From Posidoniimonas polymericola (GTDB lineage: Bacteria > Planctomycetota > Planctomycetia > Pirellulales > Lacipirellulaceae), in NCBI RefSeq assembly GCF_007859935.1, contig NZ_SJPO01000016.1, positions 20,872-84,871 on the forward strand: a stretch of DNA of 64,000 nt, in the 5' to 3' direction. A program made the position numbers and the translations under genes. Below are positions 45,860 to 54,854 of this stretch, in pieces (positions within the stretch are counted from its first letter, which is position 1; each line of letters begins with the position of its first letter). Under the pieces are notes generated by a model. That model was not told the origin of the DNA and made no database searches. It was given only the letters and a program-made list of their open reading frames with translations.

Positions 45860-47368
45860 CTACTTGGGCGTCATCTGCGAGCGGGTGAGGGTGTGCTTCT
45901 CGAGTTCCTCGCCCTGCTCGTCGACCAGGCAGAAGGTCAGCTCCGGATCGGGCTTCCCAAGGTTGAACTCGAGCTCGCCGAACGCCTTCAGGCCGGCGGC
46001 GTAGCCGAAGATCTGCGTCGACGCGTCCGGGGCAAAGGCCTCCGGGCCGGGGACGCCGCCCAGCGTGGCGGCCTCGAACTCGTAGAAGGTGAACCCCGAG
46101 GGCCGTTCGATCCGGAACCCGCGGGCCCCGTGCCGGTCGCCGCTCAGCAGCACGACCCCGCCGATGCCGTTCGCTTCGATGAACCCGAACAGCTCTTCCC
46201 GCTCCTGCGTATCCCACGTCCCCCAAGAGTCCTTGCCCTTCGACATGCAGTCGCTCCACATCGTGCCGCTCGTCAGGACAATGAACTTGGCGGTGGAGGC
46301 TTTTAGCGTTCTCAGCAGCCACTGTTTCTGGGCATCGCCAAGGTAGGAGCCTCGTTGATTCCGCAGATCCCAACGCCTGCAGGAGCGGGTGTCGAGCATA
46401 ATCACCTCAACTCCGCCGATGACCGTGTTGAAGTAGATTCCTCGACCCTCGACGGTGGTGGGCGGGTTGGCCCAGTTCTCCTCCCAGAGCTTGCGTAGAG
46501 CGTCGCGCTGAGCGTCGTCAATCTGGCCCTCCTGCAGCCCGGACTTGTCGTTGTTTAGGTAGTCGTGATCGTCCCAACTCGCGTAGATTGGGATGCTGGC
46601 CGAGAACGCCCGCCACGCCTTCGAGGCGTCCCGAAGCAGGTAGTCTGCCTGATGCAGATTGAGATCCGCGTCGCGATCGTCGACTGCCAGGTCGCCGAGC
46701 AAGAGCACGGCGTGGTTGCCTCGCTCGGCGACCCGCCGCATGAGGTTCGGGTTCTGAACGCCAATCTTGTGGAAGCACGACCCGAATCCGATGCGAACCG
46801 TTTCAGCGGCGTCCGGAGCAGGGGCCGTGCGGAAGGCGCCGTTGCCCAACTCCCGACCAGAGCCGCTCAGGATCCGGTACTCGTGCGGCGTGTCGGGAGG
46901 CAGTCCGGTTAGGTCGATTCGCGTGGCCGCACCGGGACGGTCGGCGGCGGCGGTGAAGACCCGCTCTTCTCCGCCTCTCGGGCGAACCTGCACGTTCAAC
47001 GAGTCGAGTCGGGCGGGCCGCACCCAAACCGTCACGCCGCTCGAAGTTAGATTGCCCAGCATAGGGCCGCTGATCAGCGGCAGTTCTTGCTCCTGAGCCG
47101 CCTGAACGATCCGCGGATCCCACGGGCTTGTGTTGACCGAGGTGGTAAGGATCTTTCGAGCGGCGAGGTAGAACTCTCGCTGCGGATCAGAAGGCCGCCC
47201 GTAGCTGTCCAGCAGCAGCGTATCGAACTTGAGTGAGCCCTGATGGGCCTGGCCGATCGTCACCTCGTAGATCGGCTCTTCGACAATCGCTTCAGCACAA
47301 GCCCGCGGGGCAAGCGATCCGTTAGTCAGCGCGAGTGAGACCAACGACAGAACGACTGCCTTGTACAT
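45860..47368 (-). CDS. PhoD-like metallophosphatase
   Basis: A 502-residue secreted phosphatase of the PhoD type. A signal peptide (about residues 1-26) is followed by an N-terminal Ig-like domain (about 95-185) and the metallophosphatase domain with GFGSCFHK, LLGDLAVDD, SWDDHDYLNND and LLSGDRHG as metal ligands. PhoD enzymes release phosphate from monoesters and diesters and are often phosphate-regulated. The ATG at 47368 gives a standard signal; the frame can be extended to 47404. No PHO box was evaluated. Confidence 0.9.
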   Translation of the reverse strand: MYKAVVLSLVSLALTNGSLAPRACAEAIVEEPIYEVTIGQAHQGSLKFDTLLLDSYGRPSDPQREFYLAARKILTTSVNTSPWDPRIVQAAQEQELPLISGPMLGNLTSSGVTVWVRPARLDSLNVQVRPRGGEERVFTAAADRPGAATRIDLTGLPPDTPHEYRILSGSGRELGNGAFRTAPAPDAAETVRIGFGSCFHKIGVQNPNLMRRVAERGNHAVLLLGDLAVDDRDADLNLHQADYLLRDASKAWRAFSASIPIYASWDDHDYLNNDKSGLQEGQIDDAQRDALRKLWEENWANPPTTVEGRGIYFNTVIGGVEVIMLDTRSCRRWDLRNQRGSYLGDAQKQWLLRTLKASTAKFIVLTSGTMWSDCMSKGKDSWGTWDTQEREELFGFIEANGIGGVVLLSGDRHGARGFRIERPSGFTFYEFEAATLGGVPGPEAFAPDASTQIFGYAAGLKAFGELEFNLGKPDPELTFCLVDEQGEELEKHTLTRSQMTPK

Positions 47369-47968
47369 GCCTTGTTTACTCCTGAGCTGGCAAACGTCGT
47401 GCAACCGGAAGCAGCGTCGACCCTCATCCGCGATGAAGATGCCGTTTGGCGCCCGCGTTGTCAGCTTCAGACCGGCGACGGTGGATGCAGATGCCGAAGA
47501 AGAACTCGGGCCTAGCGAGATGATAGTCGCCGATCGGTCGGCTAGCCACCATCCTTGCTCGCTGTTTGTGAGATTGTCGCGACTTGCTCGACCGCCACGC
47601 TAGAGGAGAACCCAAAGACCGCGTTTCTTTGGTCCAGCGGCAGATTGAAGATGAAGAACCCGCCGGCGCGGACCTATGCCTATGGCGTGCGTGTTCTTAC
47701 CTCGGTTTCTGTGCGGTGCAGACCGACAGCCCACTTCAGCGATCCCGGTCGAGCAGCTCCAACAACCTCCGCAGCTTCTCCCCGGGATCACCAGCGTTCC
47801 ACCGCTTGCGGACGCCGCCAAGCTGTCGTGCTAGCGTGGCCGGCTTTTGCCGTTCCGGCCGACAGGGCTCAAACCACGGTCGCTTTGTGCCGATAGGAGA
47901 AACGGCGCCGGTGCATGGATGCATCACAGGGCGCCGCCGTGATACGCGAATCTGGGGGGAACGCAGGG
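47369..47968. other. Divergent intergenic region (600 bp), possible remnant
   Basis: No firm gene. On the minus strand 47736-47924 could encode a 62-residue peptide ending LARQLGGVRKRWNAGDPGEK and a Leu-rich tail; its amino-acid composition looks protein-like, so it may be a small gene or a remnant. A GGCCGG/CCGGCC hairpin lies at 47838-47860. The remainder looks non-coding. Confidence 0.35.
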
Positions 47969-48997
47969 ATGCGCCAGTACCAATACCGTTTGTTGCTAAC
48001 GCTGGCCGCCGCTGCAATCGCCTGGCCGGCCGCCGCCGAAACCTTCGTCCCCGGCACGGGCGTGTGGCTCGAGAAGTGCTCGGACGACTTCGAGGACCCC
48101 GACTGGTCCTACACGCTCAACCTGCCCAAGAGCAGCTACGAGCAGGACGAGCGGCAGCGTTCGCCGGGCGGCTTTTCGAACAACAAACTGTGGCACGAGG
48201 GGGGCAAGCGTGGCACCCCCGACGTCGTGAAACGCGTCGACACCCCGCCGGGCGGCCTGCTGGGCAGCACCGGCGCCCTGATGATGCAGACCCGCCTGTC
48301 CGGCGTGCCGGGCAAGCTGTCGAACGAGCAGATGCAGGACGATCTGCTGATGAAGTTTGACCGCCGCCTCGGCGGATCGATCCCCGTGAGCTGGCAGCCG
48401 AGCTGCACGGTGCGGGTCTATCTGCCGCCGTTCGACCAGTGGGAAAACCGCTCGGGCGCGTCCTTCGGGATGCGGGCCGACTGCCGCGGCCAGAAGCCGG
48501 ACGGCGACGTCGAGCCCTACTGGCCCGGCATGTTCATCCTGTTCCGCAGCGAAACATCGCGTAACGTCGAGGCCGACTACGCTCAGATCACCGTGCGGGC
48601 CAACAACCGTGGTCAGGACGCGCGGAGCTTTGAGATCAAGGAGTCGGGCTGGATTACGATGGGCATGTCGTTCACGCCGGACGGCATGGTCCACTACTAC
48701 GCCCACGAGGGCACCGAGGACCTGACCGCAGAAGACCACCTGATGAGCGCGTACGCCTACAGCTGGCGGTGCCAGACGTTCAACAACTTCTTCTTCAACG
48801 TCGCGAACTGGGACAACGGCCGCAGCTGGTCGACGCCCTGGGTAATCGACGACCCGAAGATCTTCGTGCAGCCGCCCGCCGGCCAGACGGTCGAGAACCT
48901 GTACCGCAAGCGTGGCTCGCGGCAGAACGTGGCGAGCGGCGGCTCGAGCCGGAGCAACAAAACCAGCGGCTGGGGGATCTTCTCCCGTCGCCGCTAA
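47969..48997 (+). CDS. Secreted planctomycete protein of unknown function
   Basis: A 342-residue protein with a signal peptide (about residues 1-23) and one long beta-rich domain (about 35-310) containing DDFEDPDWSYTLNLPKSSYE and conserved Trp/Tyr positions, which recalls a concanavalin-like or lyase-type jelly roll. The last 30 residues are Ser/Arg/Asn-rich. No catalytic motif was recognised. The ATG at 47969 follows GCAGG and gives the signal peptide; an upstream ATG at 47915 is in frame. It may bind or modify a polysaccharide. Confidence 0.7.
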   Translation: MRQYQYRLLLTLAAAAIAWPAAAETFVPGTGVWLEKCSDDFEDPDWSYTLNLPKSSYEQDERQRSPGGFSNNKLWHEGGKRGTPDVVKRVDTPPGGLLGSTGALMMQTRLSGVPGKLSNEQMQDDLLMKFDRRLGGSIPVSWQPSCTVRVYLPPFDQWENRSGASFGMRADCRGQKPDGDVEPYWPGMFILFRSETSRNVEADYAQITVRANNRGQDARSFEIKESGWITMGMSFTPDGMVHYYAHEGTEDLTAEDHLMSAYAYSWRCQTFNNFFFNVANWDNGRSWSTPWVIDDPKIFVQPPAGQTVENLYRKRGSRQNVASGGSSRSNKTSGWGIFSRRR

Positions 48998-49017
48998 CGA
49001 GAACGCGACATCGAAAC

Positions 49018-49062
49018 GGCATGGCGGCGCGGCCCGTTGAGCCCGGACGCGACCGCCATGCC
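49018..49062. terminator. Inverted repeat between convergent genes, likely terminator
   Basis: Perfect 10-bp arms GGCATGGCGG (49018-49027) and CCGCCATGCC (49053-49062) with a 25-nt GC-rich loop, placed between the convergent stops at 48997 and 49069. No U-tract follows, so factor-dependent termination is more likely. Confidence 0.5.
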
Positions 49063-49068
49063 CGATGT

Positions 49069-50133
49069 CTACCGCCGCCCACGCCGCGGGTGGTTGGCGC
49101 CGAACTCTTCGCGGATCGCGGCCAGGTCGGACGCGACCAGGTGCACGTCCGCCGCGGTGAGACCGGTCGCCGAAAGGTCCTCCCACAAAGCGTCGCGTTC
49201 CTCCGGCGGAATAGTGGCGCTGGTGAGCACCGCGTCCCACGCGTTGGCAATGCCCGCCCGCTCTTCGGCGGTCACCAGGCCATCGGCCCGGGCGTCGCGG
49301 ACCTGGGTGGCCAGCGCCCGCACGAGCGAACGCTCCGGCGGGGTCGCGCCGTGCTTGATAGCGGCCAGGTCGGACTGGATCTCCTCGACCAGCTCGGGCG
49401 TTAATGTCAGTTGCGACCGCACATCGGCGAGGTCGTCGGCCAGCTTCTGCAGGTTCTCCTGCTGCGCGTCGGAGATCAGCGGGTCGCGGTTCTGCAACTC
49501 GGCGGCGATCGCTCGGAAGTCTGCGAGGATGATCTTCACGTCCGCTTGGTCAACGCCCGAGGCCGCGAAGACTTCCTGTACATCGGTCTTGATGGCCTCG
49601 GCCAATTCTGTGGTGATCCCGGTGCTGGTGACCACGTCAGCGAAGGAGGCCTGCAGCTGTTTCACCTCGACCGCCGTCAGCTCTTGATCCTCGACCACCT
49701 CGGCGATGGCCGCGCGGAGGGTGGCGACCGATTCTTCCGAGGGGCGTGAAGCGACCTCCGCGGCGGCCGCCAGGTCCGTTGCGAGCCGCTCGACCATCTC
49801 CGGCGTCACTTCCGAGTCGGCCCGGATCGCCAGCAGGTCGGCGCGGAGCTGCTTGAGGTTCTCCTTCTGCGCGTCGCTGATGTGGGGCGTGCGGAGCGAG
49901 CTTAGGTCGGGGAATGCGACCCGTGGCGCCGCCCGGAACAGCCCCCGCTCGACGCGGGTCTCGGCCGGGCGGTCCGGCAGGGCGTCGCGGCGGCTGGCTA
50001 GCGTCTCGGCGAGGTCGAGGTCGGCCGCCAAGAGCTCGCGGCTCTCGAGGGATTCGAAAGTCCGTCGGTCGCGACGAGCCGACGCCGGCTTGCGGCTGGC
50101 GTCATGATTACACAACAACGAAAAGCAACGCAT
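49069..50133 (-). CDS. Secreted helical-repeat protein with LExRxLLA motif
   Basis: A 354-residue protein. The N-terminus contains TFESLESRELLAAD (about residues 24-37), the LExRxLLA motif seen on large exported planctomycete proteins. The remainder is helical, with a duplicated block: ISDAQKENLKQLRADLLAIR (about 85) and ISDAQQENLQKLADDLADVR (about 220). The ATG at 50133 is chosen because AGAGGAG lies about 7 bp upstream; a longer frame to 50187 has no such site. The function is unknown; it lies downstream of a sigma/anti-sigma pair on the same strand. Confidence 0.7.
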   Translation of the reverse strand: MRCFSLLCNHDASRKPASARRDRRTFESLESRELLAADLDLAETLASRRDALPDRPAETRVERGLFRAAPRVAFPDLSSLRTPHISDAQKENLKQLRADLLAIRADSEVTPEMVERLATDLAAAAEVASRPSEESVATLRAAIAEVVEDQELTAVEVKQLQASFADVVTSTGITTELAEAIKTDVQEVFAASGVDQADVKIILADFRAIAAELQNRDPLISDAQQENLQKLADDLADVRSQLTLTPELVEEIQSDLAAIKHGATPPERSLVRALATQVRDARADGLVTAEERAGIANAWDAVLTSATIPPEERDALWEDLSATGLTAADVHLVASDLAAIREEFGANHPRRGRR

Positions 50134-50265
50134 GCCTGACTCCTCTGGCAAAATGAACAGCCCCTGAGCGGACGCCTGGTACCGCATTACAGGAGTAGTT
50201 GTCGCCGCGGGTCCGAAAGGGGACGAGAATCCGGCAAACTCTGACCAGGGGTCGCAACCGGTCGG

Positions 50266-51180
50266 CTACGGCAGCTCACGGCGGACAGGACGGCCGTCGC
50301 TGTGGGCGGAGTATTCGAACCAGTCGTCGGGCAGCTCGGGCGTGGGCGCAAGCTCGATCGTGACGCGCGACCGGCCGCGGTCGCCCGGGCCCAACCCCCA
50401 GTCCAGCACCATCCGGCGGGCGACGCCAGAGTGCTTGTCGGCCCAAAGCTCGATAGTGGCCGGCAGCTGCAGCGGCGCGTCGTCCTGCACGCGGCCGGCG
50501 ATTCGCTCGCAGGCCGCCTCACCGGCGGGCGTGTCGATCGACTCGTCGGGCAGCTGCTGGAGGTCGTAGTGGTTCGACAACCGCCGCAGCATGCCGGCGA
50601 GCTGCAGCGGCGGGTCGTCCGGGGCGCCCCGTTCGAGCCAGCGCTCCATCGCCGGGCCGTCGGTGAGGATGATCGGCCCCCGCGGCGGGGCTAGCCAGCA
50701 CTGCTCGCCGTCGCAGCCGAGCCACAACTGGGCGCCGGGGCGGAAGGCGTCGCGGCGGATGACAAACCGGTTGGCGCCATCGACATACAGCTCCGACTGG
50801 CGCTCGAGGTCGCCGACGAGCGGCCGCTGAATCACCGTGGTCTGCTGGTAGCACCGCACGCCGAAACGGGTCGCCTGCTCCAGGCACCGCAGCACGGTCG
50901 CCTGGGCGTCGCCGCCGGCAGAGCCCCAGACAAACAGGCCGATCAGCACCACCGCCGCCAGCGAGGCGAGCCGGTAGAACATCGTCCGCCGCCGCACGGC
51001 CTGCGCAGCAGCGGGTGCGTCGGCAATCGCCGGCAAATCGTCGAGGCTGGCGATCACCCGCTCGACCCGCGCGTCCTGGCCGTCGGCGGCCCCTTGCAGC
51101 GACTGCCGCAGCAGCTCGTCGAGCAGCGCGTCGTTGGCCTCGGAGAACGGGTCGTTCGGTGTGGGGGTGGAATCGGCCAT
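50266..51180 (-). CDS. Probable transmembrane anti-sigma factor
   Basis: A 304-residue protein with a cytoplasmic N-terminus (about residues 1-68, with a SEANDALLDELLRQSLQG helix), one membrane helix (about 70-88) and a large extracytoplasmic domain. It begins 3 bp after the ECF sigma gene, the usual layout of a sigma/anti-sigma pair, and the plan fits. No zinc-binding HxxxCxxC motif was seen, so the anti-sigma function is inferred from context. Confidence 0.7.
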   Translation of the reverse strand: MADSTPTPNDPFSEANDALLDELLRQSLQGAADGQDARVERVIASLDDLPAIADAPAAAQAVRRRTMFYRLASLAAVVLIGLFVWGSAGGDAQATVLRCLEQATRFGVRCYQQTTVIQRPLVGDLERQSELYVDGANRFVIRRDAFRPGAQLWLGCDGEQCWLAPPRGPIILTDGPAMERWLERGAPDDPPLQLAGMLRRLSNHYDLQQLPDESIDTPAGEAACERIAGRVQDDAPLQLPATIELWADKHSGVARRMVLDWGLGPGDRGRSRVTIELAPTPELPDDWFEYSAHSDGRPVRRELP

Positions 51181-51183
51181 CGC

Positions 51184-51720
51184 TCAGGCGCCCTCCGCTA
51201 CGGCCAGCTTACGCTCAACGCAGTCGGTCAGCCGGGCCTTTGCCCGCTGCAGCCGTTTCTTGACCGCCTCGGCGGTGAGCTGCAGCTGTTCGCCGATCTC
51301 TGCGAGGCCGAGCTCGCGGTGGTACCGCATCCGCACCGCCGCGCCGTACTTGTCCGGCAACGCGTCAACACACTTGCGGAGTGCGTCGAGCTTGTCATTG
51401 AACGCATCGCCCTGGAGCGTGTGGATCTGGTCGAGCCGCTGCCCGAGGTGCTCGAGCACCGCCGGCTCGTGCGGAGCCGCGACGCGCACCGAGGCTCGGT
51501 AGTGGGCGAGGATCAGCTTGGCGGCGATGCCGCGTAGCCAGGGACCAAAGGCCCGGGCGCGGTCGTAGTCCTCGAGGCGCCGCCAGGCGGTGAGCATGGT
51601 CTCTTGGAAGAGGTCATCGGCGACCGCGGCGTCCCGCACCGCGGCCCGCAGGTACGCAATGAGCATGTCGGCGTTCTCACGCACGAGGATCTCAAACAGC
51701 TGCTTCGCGTCGATGGCCAA
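51184..51720 (-). CDS. ECF-family RNA polymerase sigma factor
   Basis: A 178-residue ECF sigma factor. Region 2 (about residues 20-85) has DLFQETMLTAWRRLEDYDRA and region 4 (about 125-175) has ELGLAEIGEQLQLTAEAVKKR as the helix-turn-helix. The downstream gene encodes the probable anti-sigma factor 3 bp away. The surrounding DUF1559 and lipoprotein genes could be part of its regulon, but this is inference. Confidence 0.93.
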   Translation of the reverse strand: MAIDAKQLFEILVRENADMLIAYLRAAVRDAAVADDLFQETMLTAWRRLEDYDRARAFGPWLRGIAAKLILAHYRASVRVAAPHEPAVLEHLGQRLDQIHTLQGDAFNDKLDALRKCVDALPDKYGAAVRMRYHRELGLAEIGEQLQLTAEAVKKRLQRAKARLTDCVERKLAVAEGA

Positions 51721-51871
51721 CGTCGGAATCCACCAAGGGGTAAGCGGGCCGACACGGGGTGGCCCTACCTATCCTTGCGCGCCGCGGGCCCAGAGGGGAC
51801 AGAAAAAGCAGGGGATTTCTCCCCCGGTAGGGGTCGAGAGCCGGGTTGGCCCCGGAGTGACGCTTCAGCCG

Positions 51872-52258
51872 CTACAGCTTGAAGTCGATCGGCTCGGACT
51901 GGTCCGGCGCGACGGTGGCGGTCAGCGGCGTGCGGAGGCGGCTGGTGAACTGCGGCGGGAGCCTGACAGCGGGAGGCGGCGTAGGGTCCCCTTCTTTCCA
52001 GCCTTCGGGCAGATCGATGCCAACGATGACCGTGACCTTGTAGTCGCCGGGCGGCAACTCGGCGGAGTAGCCCCCGCCGGGGTTCAGCTTGGCCTGGATC
52101 GGCCGGCTCTCACCGGGGTAAAAGGCGATTGCGCCGCTGTTGATTGGCTGATCTTGGTAGCTCACGGACCCGGTGACCGTCTGGGTACTAGACCCATCGG
52201 CACAGCCCAAGGCAAAGACCAGCAGCGGGATCCCAGCCAGCACTCGACAAAGATACAT
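51872..52258 (-). CDS. Small secreted lipoprotein with beta-sandwich domain
   Basis: A 128-residue lipoprotein with a lipobox (ALGC) at about residue 19 and a domain beginning VTGSVSYQDQPINSGAIAFYP, typical of carboxypeptidase-regulatory-like folds in planctomycete lipoproteins. It is encoded directly downstream of the DUF1559 gene (24 bp), an arrangement that recurs in planctomycetes. The function is unknown. Confidence 0.8.
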   Translation of the reverse strand: MYLCRVLAGIPLLVFALGCADGSSTQTVTGSVSYQDQPINSGAIAFYPGESRPIQAKLNPGGGYSAELPPGDYKVTVIVGIDLPEGWKEGDPTPPPAVRLPPQFTSRLRTPLTATVAPDQSEPIDFKL

Positions 52259-52282
52259 AGCAAGCAGTCATCCCAACTCGGG

Positions 52283-53341
52283 CTATTCGGAAACGGTCTC
52301 GCCGCCGTTGCGGGAGCCCAGGGCGAGGTAGACGGGCACGTCGATGTTCTCTTGGACAAAGTGAACGCTGCCATCGCCGTAGCAGAAGTTTACGCCGCCG
52401 GTGTGCTGGCTCGCGAAGGGCAGGTCGTTCACCGCGATGGTTTTCGGCGTGTCGGGCAGGATCGCGGGGCGGTCGCCGGCGTTGTTGTCGTGGCCCGCGT
52501 AGGCGGCGGTGAGCGGGTCGTGGTTAAGCAAGTACACGTCGCTGAGATTCTTCATCGCGAAGCAAGCGGCCGTGGGCTGCGGCCCCGTCGGGGTAAACTC
52601 AGCACTGCCGCGTCGCCCACCCGGGTTCGGCGGGATTGTATTGCCGTTCCAGTAGGCTCCGATCATCCATGCGCGGATTTGGTACGTCCGCTCGCCGATC
52701 ATGAAGGTCTTGCTGAGACCGTCGGTCGCCTTGGCGAGCTTGATCTTCCAGTCCATGACGATCAGGCCGTCGTAGTTATTAGGGCCCAAGAATGACAGGT
52801 CTTGGCTGACACAGTAATGGTCGGGCTCGCGGAGTGTGGGGCACTGGTTGGTCCGGGCGTAGTAGGAACCCGAGACGCCCGCGTAGCTCATCCCCTTGCG
52901 GGCCGCGTTGCCGTACTTCTCCTGCTGGTTCGCCAACTCCGGGTCCGACGGGCAGAGGTACATTGGCAGCAACAGCATGTTGAGTGCGTCCATATTGCTG
53001 CCGTAGGCGTCCGGCGCGGCCGTGTAGCGGTCGATCGCCTCTTTGCTGACGGACGCCTCTTCAACGTAGGGCAGGATGTGCACTGGCCAGCCTAGGCCGC
53101 TGGTCTGTTTGGCCGAAGTGTTGACGCTGCCGGGCGGAAGCGTCCCGTTGGCCGACTCGTAGTTCAAACATGCAAGCGCGATGTTCTTAAGACTGTTGGT
53201 GCAGCTCATCCGGCGGGCAGCCTCGCGGGCCGACTGGACTGCCGGCAGCAGCAGGGCAATCAACACGCCGATGATGGCGATCACCACCAGCAGCTCGACG
53301 AGCGTGAATCCACGTTGGTGTCGTTTGTTGGCGCCAAACAT
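52283..53341 (-). CDS. DUF1559 protein with prepilin-type N-terminus
   Basis: A 352-residue protein: a type III/IV prepilin leader (RGFTLVELLVVIAIIGVLI, about residues 10-28) and the DUF1559 domain with the terminal VNFCYGDGSVHFV motif (the H-X9-DG signature). This family is strongly expanded in planctomycetes. The prepilin signal suggests processing and export through the same kind of machine as the locus at 3318-13768. The role is not known. Confidence 0.93.
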   Translation of the reverse strand: MFGANKRHQRGFTLVELLVVIAIIGVLIALLLPAVQSAREAARRMSCTNSLKNIALACLNYESANGTLPPGSVNTSAKQTSGLGWPVHILPYVEEASVSKEAIDRYTAAPDAYGSNMDALNMLLLPMYLCPSDPELANQQEKYGNAARKGMSYAGVSGSYYARTNQCPTLREPDHYCVSQDLSFLGPNNYDGLIVMDWKIKLAKATDGLSKTFMIGERTYQIRAWMIGAYWNGNTIPPNPGGRRGSAEFTPTGPQPTAACFAMKNLSDVYLLNHDPLTAAYAGHDNNAGDRPAILPDTPKTIAVNDLPFASQHTGGVNFCYGDGSVHFVQENIDVPVYLALGSRNGGETVSE

Positions 53342-53867
53342 AGGGCATTCCTATTTAAGTGATGCCGGTCGGGGGGTGAGCCCCTGACCGCAAATCCTTC
53401 GTGTCCTGTCCGATTGCTCCGAACTTCTTCTACCCTTGCAGTCTAGGCGTACACTCGCTGCGCTCCTACGCGATTGTGCGCACGCATTTCGCGCAGATAC
53501 GCACCCCCGAATCGGCTTTTTCCCGCTGGGTGAAGGTCTGCCGGCTGTAACGGCCCGGGCCGAGCCGGACTTGGCGGAGGCCGGACACTCCGGCCGCATT
53601 CCTCCCGCCGCCACGCTTGGGCGCCGGCTGCCAGGCCTGGCGCCTCTTCCGGGTGGCGCGGGTCGAGCCGGCCGCCACAGCGTGCGAGGCCGGGGGCCGG
53701 ACACACGCGCCCCGACCGCTAGGTTTTGGGCGTCGCGGCGCCGTGTATCCTCCGCGTCAGGACGGCTGCGTTCGGGCAAGGCGGCCGCCTTGTCAGCACC
53801 GGCAAAAACCCGATAATCTCGGGCTCGAGACGACACGGACTCATCGAACTATAAGGGACTGTCTGCC
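53342..53867. other. Divergent intergenic region (526 bp)
   Basis: No gene supported. Near the DUF1559 start is a 9-bp hairpin (GGTCGGGGG / CCCCTGACC, 53367-53389, one G-T pair). A perfect 16-bp palindrome CAAGGCGGCCGCCTTG lies at 53777-53792, 75 bp upstream of cysK, and a smaller hairpin CCCGA-TAATC-TCGGG at 53809-53823. The middle (53540-53750) is very GC-rich with many short inverted repeats. A 126-codon frame (53436-53816) has Arg/Ala/Pro composition typical of chance GC-rich frames. Confidence 0.45.
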
Positions 53868-54809
53868 ATGCCACGCAATCGCACTTACGACAACGCCGCC
53901 ACTTGCATCGGCGACACGCCGATGATCAAGATCAACCGGCTGGTGCCCGAGGGCCACGCCACGGTGTTCGCCAAGTGCGAGTTCTTCCAGCCACTCAACA
54001 GCGTCAAGGACCGTATCGGCGCCGCGATGATCGAGGCCGGCGAGCGGGACGGCAAGATCAACGCCGACACCCACATCATCGAGCCGACCAGCGGCAACAC
54101 GGGCATCGCGTTAGCATTTGTCTGCGCCGCCAAGGGCTACAAGCTGACCCTGACCATGCCGGAGTCGATGTCGCTCGAGCGGCGGGCGCTGCTCCGCGCG
54201 ATGGGCGCCGACCTGGTGCTGACCCCGGCGGCCGAGGGCATGAAGGGCGCCATCAACAAGGCCACCGAGATGGCGGCCGAGGGCGACAACACCTTCCTGC
54301 CGCAGCAGTTCGAGAACCCCGCCAACCCGGCGATCCACGAGGCCACCACCGGCCCCGAGATCTGGGAAGACAGCGGCCACGACATCGACGCCATCGTGGC
54401 GGGCGTGGGCACCGGCGGGACCATCACCGGCGCCAGCCGGTACCTGAAGGGCCAGAACCCGGCCTTTAAGGCGATCGCGGTCGAGCCGGAAGACTCGCCC
54501 GTCATCTCCGGCGGCGACCCCGGCCCGCACAAGATCCAGGGAATCGGCGCCGGCTTCATCCCCAAGAACCTCGACACCTCGATCGTCGACGAGGTCATCA
54601 AGGTCAGCAACGAGGAGGCGTTCCTGTGGGCCCGCCGCCTGGCCAAGGAAGAGGGCATCATGGCGGGCATCTCGAGCGGCGCCAACATGTGCGCCGCCGC
54701 CAAGCTGGCCGCCCGCCCCGAGATGGCCGGCAAGCGGATCGTCACGATCATGTGCAGCCTCGGCGAGCGGTACCTGTCGACCCCGCTGTTTGAGGGGCTG
54801 ACGGGCTAA
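53868..54809 (+). CDS. cysK: Cysteine synthase A-type enzyme
   Basis: A 313-residue PLP enzyme of the cysteine synthase family. The PLP lysine is Lys47 in NSVKDR, the substrate loop is PTSGNTG and the phosphate loop GVGTGGTITG follows near residue 183. It makes cysteine from O-acetylserine and sulfide in the cytoplasm. The C-terminus ends with CSLGERYLSTPLFEG, typical of CysK. An extracellular signal is absent. A GC palindrome upstream may be regulatory. Confidence 0.94.
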   Translation: MPRNRTYDNAATCIGDTPMIKINRLVPEGHATVFAKCEFFQPLNSVKDRIGAAMIEAGERDGKINADTHIIEPTSGNTGIALAFVCAAKGYKLTLTMPESMSLERRALLRAMGADLVLTPAAEGMKGAINKATEMAAEGDNTFLPQQFENPANPAIHEATTGPEIWEDSGHDIDAIVAGVGTGGTITGASRYLKGQNPAFKAIAVEPEDSPVISGGDPGPHKIQGIGAGFIPKNLDTSIVDEVIKVSNEEAFLWARRLAKEEGIMAGISSGANMCAAAKLAARPEMAGKRIVTIMCSLGERYLSTPLFEGLTG

Positions 54810-54854
54810 TCGGTTAGGAGCGGGATCGGCGAATTACTGCGTCAACGAGGCACC

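Noticed and set aside
51790..51830. GGGGACAGAAAAAG as a third member of the 164-bp element family
   Set aside because: Only loosely similar to GGGGACAAAAGTC, with no partner module at the expected distance.
53436..53816. 126-codon frame upstream of cysK
   Set aside because: Arg/Ala/Pro composition as in chance GC-rich frames and no start signal.
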